6,145 nucleotides of DNA, taken from Candidatus Krumholzibacteriia bacterium. GTDB taxonomy: Bacteria > Krumholzibacteriota > Krumholzibacteriia > LZORAL124-64-63. The position numbers were made by a program, and so were the translations under genes. Below the pieces are notes generated by a model. That model had not been told where the DNA came from. It ran no database searches and saw only the letters and a list, made by a program, of their open reading frames with translations. Position 1 is the stretch's first letter. Each line of letters opens with the position of its first letter. The DNA lies in NCBI GenBank assembly GCA_027056825.1, contig JALUJS010000719.1:1-6145 (forward strand). Reading direction: 5' to 3'. Positions 1-5,872 of this stretch are shown one piece after another.

Positions 1-1
1 C

Positions 2-901
2 GGAGGCGACAACGGCCTGATCGCCATGGTGGTGCTGCCGTTGCCGCTGGTTCTCTCGGTCCTGTGGGGCTGGGCGGTGATGGCCGCGTTTCCCGGCCGG
101 GCCCTGGTGATGGCAGCGGGCGCGGCGGTCATCGTGGCCGCGCTGCTGGAACCGGGCCCCATGATCGCCCAGGCGGGCGTCAACATGGCTGCCGGCCTGG
201 GGGCCGGATGGGCCCTGCGCATGCGGTTGCGGCCCGACGCGGCCCTGGTCCTGTGCGCGGGGATCCTGGTGCCGATGGCGGTGTGGTCGGTGCGCCAGGT
301 CGGCGTCGACGAGCAGATGTCCCTGCTGCGCCAGGACATGACGACGGTGTTCGAGTCCCGGATTCCCGCATCCGCCACGCCGCAGCAGCGGCAGGAGGCC
401 CTGGACCGGGAGTTGAAGCGGCTGGACGCGGTCCTCGACGTTCTGGCCAGGATCTACCCGGCCATGCTGGCGACCGGCCTGCTGACCCAGGCGTTGCTGA
501 TCCTGGGCCTGGTCTGGATGAGCGCCCGGATCACCGGGGGCCTGACCCAGGGACGGCGGTTCGGATCCTTCGCCAGGTTCCGGGTCCCGTTCGGCGTGGT
601 CTGGCTGTTCATCGCGGGTCTGGGCCTGATCGTGACCAGGGCCGAGCCCGCCGCGACGGCGGGCCTGAACCTTGCCCTGCTGACGGCCCTGGTGCTGAGC
701 ATCCAGGGGATCGCCGTACAGGTCGAGGTCCTCGGCCGGATGCTTTCACCGGCCGGGCGCATGATGTACTGGCTGGTGATGGGTATGTTCTTCGCCCCCC
801 TGGTGGTCGCCGCGGGCGTCCTGCTGGGGCTGGCGGATCAATGGCTCGATTTCCGGAAGCTCGACGCTGCGGAGGTCGATGAGGATGAAAAGGTGGTCTG
901 A
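2..901 (+). CDS. DUF2232 (YybS-like) polytopic membrane protein, 5'-partial
   Basis: This is an integral inner-membrane protein of the DUF2232 family, whose molecular role is not established. The frame is open to the left window edge. The first ATG in the window is at 26, but no Shine-Dalgarno lies at a suitable distance before it, and the protein begins there inside a hydrophobic stretch (PLPLVLSVLWGW). The true start and probably the first membrane helix therefore lie upstream. Counting from that ATG, hydrophobic segments fall near residues 4-22, 26-42, 50-64, 72-89, 146-168, 187-204, 211-233 and 247-270. A charged, probably helical loop occupies 95-142. The C-terminal LADQWLDFRKL (269-279) and the FARFRVPF stretch (182-189) are typical of the family, and an acidic tail follows. 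The gene ends 3 bases before rplI; DUF2232 genes are commonly found beside rplI and other small ribosomal protein genes, which supports the call. The exact start is unknown. Confidence 0.85.
   Translation, partial: GGDNGLIAMVVLPLPLVLSVLWGWAVMAAFPGRALVMAAGAAVIVAALLEPGPMIAQAGVNMAAGLGAGWALRMRLRPDAALVLCAGILVPMAVWSVRQVGVDEQMSLLRQDMTTVFESRIPASATPQQRQEALDRELKRLDAVLDVLARIYPAMLATGLLTQALLILGLVWMSARITGGLTQGRRFGSFARFRVPFGVVWLFIAGLGLIVTRAEPAATAGLNLALLTALVLSIQGIAVQVEVLGRMLSPAGRMMYWLVMGMFFAPLVVAAGVLLGLADQWLDFRKLDAAEVDEDEKVV
890..896 (+). promoter_or_regulatory. Ribosome binding site of rplI
   Basis: AAGGTGG lies 8 bases before the rplI ATG, inside the last codons of the DUF2232 gene. It supports the ATG at 905 and coupled translation of the two genes. 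Confidence 0.6.
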
Positions 902-904
902 ACA

Positions 905-1348
905 ATGGATGTGATTCTGCTGCAGGACGTCGAAGATCTGGGCCGGATGGGACAGACCGTCTCGGTGGCCCGGGGCTACGCCCGCAACTATCTGCTGCCC
1001 CAGGGCATGGCCCTCGAGGCGACGCCCGGGAACATGAACGTGGTCCAGGAGCACATGAAGCTCGAGGCCAAGCGGGACGACCTGCGCCGGGCCGACGCCG
1101 AAAAGCGGGCCGCGGAGCTGGGCGAGATCTCGTGCACCATCTCGGTGCAGGCCGGCGACGACGACAAGCTCTTCGGATCGGTCACCGCCCGCAACATCGC
1201 GGAGGAACTGGCCACCCAGGGCGTCGAACTGGACCACAAGCAGGTCGTGCTGGAGGAGCCCATCAAGCAGTTGGGCGTCTATTCCGTGCCGGTGCGTCTG
1301 CACCCGGAAGTCGAGATCACGGCCAAGGTCTGGGTCGTCAAGTCCTGA
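905..1348 (+). CDS. rplI: 50S ribosomal protein L9 (bL9)
   Basis: Ribosomal protein bL9 binds 23S rRNA near the base of the L1 stalk and helps maintain reading-frame fidelity. The 147-residue length matches the usual bL9 length of about 150. The N-terminal domain carries the full family signature: G13, G16, V21, G24-Y25, N28-Y29-L30, G34 and A36. A charged connecting helix rich in Lys, Arg, Glu and Ala spans roughly residues 41-75. The C-terminal domain has the expected KLFGSVT (88-94), the IAEEL helix (98-102), and IKQLGVYSVPVRLHPEV (120-136). The start is the ATG 3 bases after the upstream stop, with a good ribosome binding site. Nothing in the gene looks degenerate. It is probably co-transcribed with the upstream DUF2232 gene and, further off-window, with other ribosomal protein genes such as rpsF and rpsR; that last point is inference from the usual gene order. 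Confidence 0.98.
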   Translation: MDVILLQDVEDLGRMGQTVSVARGYARNYLLPQGMALEATPGNMNVVQEHMKLEAKRDDLRRADAEKRAAELGEISCTISVQAGDDDKLFGSVTARNIAEELATQGVELDHKQVVLEEPIKQLGVYSVPVRLHPEVEITAKVWVVKS

Positions 1349-1534
1349 CCCCGCGGCCTTCGTGTGGGAACCGAAATCCGGATGCGGGGTTGGATGGCCT
1401 TTGCCCCCTCCGGTCGGCCGGCATCGGGGTGCCCGGGTTGATGGGATCGGTGCGGGGCCGGAACCACGCGCGGTGGCCGGGTACGGCCGACGGTGCGGCG
1501 TGGTCGCTCCCGACCCTAGCAAGGAGTGTTGAAC
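1349..1534 (+). other. Intergenic gap with GC-rich inverted repeats, no clear promoter
   Basis: This is the only sizeable gap on the + strand. Just after the rplI stop, ACCCCGC (1348-1354) can pair with GCGGGGT (1384-1390) around a 29-base loop, but no T-run follows, so it is not a convincing intrinsic terminator. A compact stem GGCCG/CGGCC with a four-base loop lies at 1475-1488. I found no pair of -35/-10 boxes with good spacing. TTGATG at 1438-1443 resembles a -35 box but has no partner at 16-18 bases. No small ORF with a ribosome binding site is evident. The gap may hold the operon promoter for the next three genes, but the sequence does not show it. Confidence 0.35.
1521..1526 (+). promoter_or_regulatory. 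Ribosome binding site deciding the PpiC-like start
   Basis: AAGGAG lies 8 bases before ATG 1535. The longer in-frame reading from GTG 1526 would begin at the last base of this site, so ATG 1535 is preferred. Confidence 0.75.
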
Positions 1535-2767
1535 ATGTCCTCTCGTAACCGTGTCCTGCTCGTCGGGGCCCTGCTGGCGGCCCTGGCTTTCCTCACCGGC
1601 TGCAACCAGGCAGCGGACAACGGGCGGTCGGCCTACCTGCCCCTGTACGGGGATGGCGCCAAGGACACCACTCCCGTCCTGGCCCGCGTCGGCGACATCA
1701 AGATCACCGACCGGGACGTCGATCTTTTCCTGGACGAGCTTCCCAAGGGCCAGCGGTCCCGCTACAACGGCCCCGACGGCCGCCGCCTGGCCCTCAAGCA
1801 CATGGTGGACAAGGCGGTCCTGGCCCTCGGCGCCATCGATCGCGAACTCTATCGCGATCCCGACGTGGCCCGCCAGCTCATCGCCCTGCGTCGCAACACC
1901 CTCGAGGACGCCATGACCAACTACGGTCTGCTGCGCGGCGTCCAGCCGAGCGAGGAGGAACTCAAGGAGTTCTTCAAGGAAAACCGCGACAAGTACCGGC
2001 AGCTGGGCACCGTCCGGGCCCGGGACGTGATCACCAAGACCCGCGAGGCCGCCCAACAGGCCTACGACCGCCTGCAGCGGGGCGGTCCCAAGGACGGATG
2101 GCCCTACGTGGTCCACGATTTCTGCGTCAACGAGCAGGTGAAGGAGCGGGACGGCGAACTGGGCTGGTTCAACCGCGGTGGCTTCGTTCCCTACGTGCGC
2201 GATGCCGAGCTGTTCACCACCAGGGCCTACGACCTTCCCGACGGCCTGAATCCCCCGGTGAAGATCGGTGACCGCTGGCACGTCATCGAGATCCTCAGCC
2301 GCCAGCCCGAACGTCCGAAGACCTTCGCCGAAGCGCGGGACCAGGTGCTGAAGGACATGCTGCCCGGCTATCAGGACGCGATCATCAAGGATTACCTGCT
2401 CAAGGCCCGCAAGGACTACGGGGTCGAGCTGTACGGGGAGTATGCGCCCGGCAAGGGCCTGTCCGTGGACGAGATCTTCGCCCGGGCCATGGCCCTGACC
2501 GATCCCCAGGAGAAGCTGGACCTGTTCACCCTGATCCACACCGACTACCCCGAGAGCGACCGGGCCGACGACGCCCTGTTCATGGCGGCCCAGGTGTCCC
2601 TGGAGCAGTGGCTGGACACACGGATCGCGGGCCGGTACCTGAAGATGCTGGTGGACGAATATCCCCAGAGCGAACTTGTTGACGACGCCAGGTACCTGCT
2701 GGAGAATCTCAACAACCCCGAAGTCCTGAGCCGTCTGCGGGGTGGAGGATCCGTCAAGGAGCAGTAG
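1535..2767 (+). CDS. Lipoprotein with parvulin (PpiC-type) isomerase region and C-terminal TPR-like repeats
   Basis: This is a 410-residue exported lipoprotein. A basic N-terminus and hydrophobic helix (4-20) lead into the lipobox LTGC, with lipidated Cys23. Residue +2 is Asn, not the inner-membrane-retention Asp. Residues about 48-155 look like the helical SurA/PrsA N-terminal region (ARVGDIKITDRDVDLFL, then amphipathic helices). Residues about 157-256 match a parvulin rotamase domain, with DGELGWF (206-212), GGFVPY (215-220) and RWHVIEIL (247-254). The strand that normally carries the first active-site His (pattern VxAxHIL) reads VRARDVIT here, with Asp164 in its place; His249 is kept. Residues about 311-392 form TPR-like helices with two YPxS boundaries (339-341 and 376-379), as in BamD or YbgF-type proteins. 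The likely role is an envelope folding or outer-membrane assembly factor, perhaps with weak or no isomerase activity. The DUF2914 gene follows after 4 bases. Family assignment is firm; function is inferred. Confidence 0.88.
   Translation: MSSRNRVLLVGALLAALAFLTGCNQAADNGRSAYLPLYGDGAKDTTPVLARVGDIKITDRDVDLFLDELPKGQRSRYNGPDGRRLALKHMVDKAVLALGAIDRELYRDPDVARQLIALRRNTLEDAMTNYGLLRGVQPSEEELKEFFKENRDKYRQLGTVRARDVITKTREAAQQAYDRLQRGGPKDGWPYVVHDFCVNEQVKERDGELGWFNRGGFVPYVRDAELFTTRAYDLPDGLNPPVKIGDRWHVIEILSRQPERPKTFAEARDQVLKDMLPGYQDAIIKDYLLKARKDYGVELYGEYAPGKGLSVDEIFARAMALTDPQEKLDLFTLIHTDYPESDRADDALFMAAQVSLEQWLDTRIAGRYLKMLVDEYPQSELVDDARYLLENLNNPEVLSRLRGGGSVKEQ
2756..2761 (+). promoter_or_regulatory. Ribosome binding site deciding the DUF2914 start
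   Basis: AAGGAG lies 10 bases before ATG 2772, within the last codons of the preceding gene. It argues against the in-frame GTG at 2742 and fits a signal peptide beginning at MKTGRR. Confidence 0.7.
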
Positions 2768-2771
2768 GATC

Positions 2772-3221
2772 ATGAAGACCGGTCGCCGGGCGGGAATTCT
2801 GGCTGTCATGTTGCTGGCCATGGTCTGGCCCCTGGCCGGCCGCGCCACCGGTCCCGAGGGCGCCGGGGAACCGGCCGCAGTCCACGCCCGGCTGACGTTC
2901 GGCCGGGATGTGGACCGCGCCACGCGGACGGTGGTCCAACCCGCCGGCGAGTTTCCCGCCACGGTGGGGAAGGTCTACTGCCTGGCGCGGGTCACCGGGG
3001 CCCTGGCTCCGACCACCGTGACCTTCGTCTGGTACCGCGAGGGCCGGACCATGGCCCGGGTCGAGCTCCCCGTCCGGTCCGCCGATTTCCGGACCTGGTC
3101 CTCCAAGCGGATCATGCCGGCCTGGACGGGTTCCTGGGAGGCGAAGGTGCTCGATGACCAGGGAATGGTCCTGGGCGAGGCCGCCTTCGCCGTCACCGGA
3201 TCGGATGACGATGACCACTAG
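2772..3221 (+). CDS. Exported DUF2914 domain protein
   Basis: This 149-residue protein has a Sec-type signal peptide: basic MKTGRR, a hydrophobic core about 7-22, and a plausible cleavage after GRA or RATG near residues 24-27. The mature part is a single DUF2914 domain (about 35-142). Supporting motifs are the VYCLARVTG strand (68-76), TVTFVWYREGRTMARVEL (82-99), FRTWSSKRI (106-114) and GSWEAKVLDDQGMVLGEAAFAV (120-141). The W/R/S pattern FRTWSSK followed by GxWxVxVxDxxGxVL is characteristic of the family. DUF2914 has no established function and often occurs as the last domain of larger proteins; here it stands alone behind a signal peptide with no lipobox or anchor, so it is probably a soluble periplasmic protein. 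The tail is acidic (SDDDDH). It starts 4 bases after the parvulin-like gene and its end overlaps the next gene, pointing to one coupled transcript. Confidence 0.82.
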   Translation: MKTGRRAGILAVMLLAMVWPLAGRATGPEGAGEPAAVHARLTFGRDVDRATRTVVQPAGEFPATVGKVYCLARVTGALAPTTVTFVWYREGRTMARVELPVRSADFRTWSSKRIMPAWTGSWEAKVLDDQGMVLGEAAFAVTGSDDDDH

Positions 3222-5112
3222 GTCCCTGAAGCGCCTGATTCACGGCGGTTGCCTCCTGGCGGCCGCCGTCCTGCTGTCCGGAGCGATCGCCGGTTGCGGT
3301 GGAACGAAGTCCAGCGGACCGGCCGGGACCACGCCCCTGGCGGGCAACCGCGCCCAGCAGGCGGAACACCTGCTGTCCCAGGTCCGGGACTACGACCTGA
3401 GAGGACGCTGGTCCCAGGTGGTGCGGACCACCGGCGTGCTGCTGGACTACTACGGCGACGATCCCCGCTGCGCCGACGCCCTCGTCCTGGCGGTGCCCGC
3501 GGCCCTGCAGGCCGGCGACCCGGATGACGCGCTGCAGATGGCCGGACGCCTGGCCGGCGATTTCGGGGGCGATCCCCGCCTCTTGCCGACCCTCGCCGGC
3601 GCCCGCGACATCGCGGTGTCCGGCCGGGACACTGTGACCGCCGCGGCGTTCGAAGTCATGATGTGGCGGCGGGACCCTGCCTGGGTGCTGCCGGATTCGG
3701 CGGTGGTCTCCCCGTTGCCGTTGGTTTCCCGCCTCGACGGCGCCGGACTCGATCGCCTCGCGCGCCTCTTTCCCGGGCCGGACACCGCCGGTCTCCTGGG
3801 CTATCACCGGGTCCTCGTTCTGTCGCGGCTCGGGCGGAAGGCCGAGGCCGCGGCCCTGGCGCAGACCCTCGCCGCCAGCCTTCCCGGCGAGCGGTGGGCG
3901 GCCGCAGCCGTGGCTGCGGCCACAGGCGGCTCGCTGTCCGAAGCGATTCCGGGTCCTGCCGCTGGCCCCCGCAAGATCGGTCTGCTCGTGCCCCTGACCG
4001 GCCGCTACGCAGGCTACGGCAACGCCATGGACGAGGCCGCCCGGCTCGCCATCGCCCATGTGAGCACCGAATCGGACATGGAAATCGTCCTGGAGGACCT
4101 GGACACCGGTGCCGATCCCGTCACCGCGGCCCACATGGCCCGACGCCTGTGTGCGGATCCGGCCGTGGAGGTCATCGTGGGCGCCCTGCGGACCGGCACC
4201 ACCGTGGCCGCCGCCTTGGTGGCCTCGGGCCGGGGCGTGCCGCTGGTGTCGCCCACGGCCTCCAACGAGCGCATCGCCACCCTGGGCGGGGGCATCTACC
4301 AGACGAACCTGGATGACCAGCGGGAGGTCATGGCGCTGGCCGACCTGGCCGTGGACGTCCTGCTCAAGAAGCGCCTGGCCATTCTCGGGCCGGACACGCC
4401 CACCGGCCACCACCTGGCCGACCTGTTCGCCGGCCGGGTCGATACCCTGGGCGGGATGATCGTGGCGGAGGCCTACTTCCCGCCGTCGGTCACCGATTTC
4501 CGCGCCCAGATCCTCGAGATCCGGCGCCGCGAGCCCGAAGCGGTTTTCGTGCCCTGCACCTTCGAGCAGATGACCCTGCTGGGCCCCCAGCTGGACTTCC
4601 ACCACCTTGGCGCCCTGGTGCTGGGGCCCGGCGCCTGGAGCACCGTCACCCCCTCCAAGCAGCAGGCCGCGGCCTTCGAGGGCGTGATCTTTCCCGACGC
4701 CCAGGCCCGTTTCCCCTCCTCGTGGGTGGAACAGTTCAGCGGCGGGTGGCCCCGGGACGTCTACAGCGCGGAGCAGACCACCGTGGCCCGCATGACCTAC
4801 CTGGCCGTGCGCCAGGTGGTCGCCACTTGTCTGGAGACCGGTTGTCGCGGTCGCGAGGATCTGGCGCGGGCCCTGGCCGCGCGCCTTTCCGCGGGTGGGG
4901 ACCAGGCCGGCGGCGGGGTGGACCTGGACCGGCTGGGCCAGGCCCTGCGCCTTGTCCGCAAGGGCCGGACCCTGGTTTTCCCGGCGGCGTTGTTCCGTCC
5001 GGGGATGGCCGCGGCGGACACGGTCACGGCGGAAGCCGGCGAGGATTCCCTGTCCGGATCCCTCGCGAATCCCCTGGGGGGCGGGGCGGAAGCTACGGAC
5101 GGCTCCCGCTGA
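3205..5112 (+). CDS. LpoA-like lipoprotein: helical/TPR-like N-terminus plus type I periplasmic-binding domain
   Basis: This is a 635-residue lipoprotein. The signal helix (11-29) ends in lipobox IAGC with Cys31. Two in-frame ATGs, 3205 and 3211, both overlap the end of the DUF2914 gene and both give an intact signal. Neither has a strong ribosome binding site, so start choice is uncertain and coupling is likely. A low-complexity linker (32-48) precedes an alpha-helical, TPR-like region (about 49-250). A leucine/isoleucine/valine-binding-type fold (Peripla_BP_6) follows, beginning PRKIGLLVPLTGRYAGYG near 255-272 and ending near 565. The ligand-loop motif SPTASN (349-354) and IYQTNLDD (364-371) are present as in amino-acid-binding proteins. 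This domain order is that of LpoA, the outer-membrane activator of penicillin-binding protein 1A, and of ABC-type substrate-binding proteins annotated as PBP activators. No ABC permease or ATPase gene is in view, which favours a non-transport role. The tail after about 565 is Gly/Ala-rich and unassigned. Its end overlaps the opposing tonB-like gene by 20 bases. Confidence 0.85.
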   Translation: MTMTTRSLKRLIHGGCLLAAAVLLSGAIAGCGGTKSSGPAGTTPLAGNRAQQAEHLLSQVRDYDLRGRWSQVVRTTGVLLDYYGDDPRCADALVLAVPAALQAGDPDDALQMAGRLAGDFGGDPRLLPTLAGARDIAVSGRDTVTAAAFEVMMWRRDPAWVLPDSAVVSPLPLVSRLDGAGLDRLARLFPGPDTAGLLGYHRVLVLSRLGRKAEAAALAQTLAASLPGERWAAAAVAAATGGSLSEAIPGPAAGPRKIGLLVPLTGRYAGYGNAMDEAARLAIAHVSTESDMEIVLEDLDTGADPVTAAHMARRLCADPAVEVIVGALRTGTTVAAALVASGRGVPLVSPTASNERIATLGGGIYQTNLDDQREVMALADLAVDVLLKKRLAILGPDTPTGHHLADLFAGRVDTLGGMIVAEAYFPPSVTDFRAQILEIRRREPEAVFVPCTFEQMTLLGPQLDFHHLGALVLGPGAWSTVTPSKQQAAAFEGVIFPDAQARFPSSWVEQFSGGWPRDVYSAEQTTVARMTYLAVRQVVATCLETGCRGREDLARALAARLSAGGDQAGGGVDLDRLGQALRLVRKGRTLVFPAALFRPGMAAADTVTAEAGEDSLSGSLANPLGGGAEATDGSR

Positions 5113-5872
5113 GGTCGATGTAGGGGCTGCGAAAATTCCAGGTCATCTCGATCCAGCGACCCTCCCGGGGGTCCACCCGCCAACCGAATTTCCACTGCTT
5201 CACCGCTTCGAGCACCGCCTTGCCGAAAACCGGGCTGCCGTTGGTGGCCAGGATGATGGTTTCGCGGACGAGTCCGTCCGGACCGACGAAGATGCCCACC
5301 TTCACGAATACCACCGGAGTGCGGCGGTCTGCTTCCGAACTGTCCAGAGGGTATTCCGGGTTGACCTGCTTGAGGAGATACCAGTCGGGGTTGGATTGGC
5401 TGGGGAGCTTCAGTTCCACCTGGTCTTTCTGCGCCGTGTCGGCCGTCAGGTCGTCCGGGCGCGCAACCTCGAGCGCCGGCTTGGCCTCGCTGTCGTTGGG
5501 AACCGGAACCTTCTCCTCGGCCCGCGGGTCATTCCTCTCCTCGGGCAGGATGACGGCCGGGGGAGGAGGCTTGCGGAGTGATTTCGGCAACTGGTGGGAC
5601 CGGTCGCTTCCCTCGTCGATGGAGACCTCGGGCATGATCCGCAGCTCGCCCGGTTTTCCGTAGTGTTCGAACTTGCGCCGGACGACCTGCGCGTCCGGAC
5701 CCAGCCAGGCGAGGATCAGCAGGATCACCACCGCGGCCACGCCCGCCCAGGCCAGCCGCCGTACGTTGCGCCGTTTGAACTCGGCCTGGGCGCGGGTGGT
5801 GTAGGCCTGGTCCGGTTCCCGTTCCCCGGTCGGGCTTTTCACCGTGCGCTGCCTGGGCTCCGGGCGTTCCAT
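5093..5872 (-). CDS. TonB-family energy transducer
   Basis: TonB proteins span the periplasm and pass proton-motive force from ExbB-ExbD to outer-membrane receptors. From ATG 5872 the protein has 259 residues: a basic cytoplasmic N-terminus of about 38, one membrane helix (about 40-58, AWAGVAAVVILLILAWLG), a charged periplasmic linker with a short proline run (PPPP near 102), and a C-terminal TonB domain (about 163-250). Domain hallmarks are VNPEYPL (170-176), VVFVKVGIFVGPDGLVRETII (196-216 counted from the upstream ATG), AVLEAVKQWKF (219-229) and WIEMTWNF near 240-247. An alternative ATG at 5899 adds 9 residues, but that extension uses codons rare here (CCT, CGA, AGG, CGA), and AGGCGAG sits just before ATG 5872, so the shorter form is preferred. 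The linker lacks the long Pro-Lys/Pro-Glu repeats of classical TonB. No exbB or exbD is in view. It overlaps the upstream gene's end and converges on the lipoprotein operon. Confidence 0.85.
   Translation of the reverse strand: MERPEPRQRTVKSPTGEREPDQAYTTRAQAEFKRRNVRRLAWAGVAAVVILLILAWLGPDAQVVRRKFEHYGKPGELRIMPEVSIDEGSDRSHQLPKSLRKPPPPAVILPEERNDPRAEEKVPVPNDSEAKPALEVARPDDLTADTAQKDQVELKLPSQSNPDWYLLKQVNPEYPLDSSEADRRTPVVFVKVGIFVGPDGLVRETIILATNGSPVFGKAVLEAVKQWKFGWRVDPREGRWIEMTWNFRSPYIDLSGSRP

Noticed and set aside
64..882. A 272-codon + strand frame inside the DUF2232 gene
   Set aside because: It is an Arg/Gly/Pro-rich out-of-frame shadow of the membrane protein, which matches its family through to the C-terminus.
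1348..1390. An inverted repeat after rplI considered as an intrinsic terminator
   Set aside because: The stem is 7 bp with a 29-base loop and no T-run follows, so it does not meet the usual pattern.
1438..1466. TTGATG at 1438 considered as a -35 promoter box
   Set aside because: No TATAAT-like element lies 16-18 bases downstream; the region there is GAACCA-like and GC-rich.
746..2962. A 738-codon open frame on the - strand, antisense to the DUF2232 end, rplI, the parvulin-like gene and part of DUF2914
   Set aside because: It lies opposite well-identified genes. Its translation is a low-complexity mix rich in Gly, Val, His, Gln and Arg with no recognisable domain. Long antisense frames are expected at this GC content.
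3193..4605. A 470-codon open frame on the - strand opposite the LpoA-like gene
   Set aside because: The sense strand encodes a clear lipoprotein and binding fold. The antisense product is Gly/Arg/His-rich with no family resemblance and no ribosome binding site.
3205..5112. A plain branched-chain amino acid ABC transporter binding protein
   Set aside because: Such proteins are about 370-400 residues and lack the roughly 200-residue helical N-terminal region. No permease or ATPase gene is adjacent. It remains a possible secondary reading.
4895..5581. A + strand open frame spanning the convergent junction
   Set aside because: It is antisense to the TonB domain and out of frame with the LpoA-like gene. 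The first part is Arg/Trp/Pro-rich, as expected for a shifted frame.
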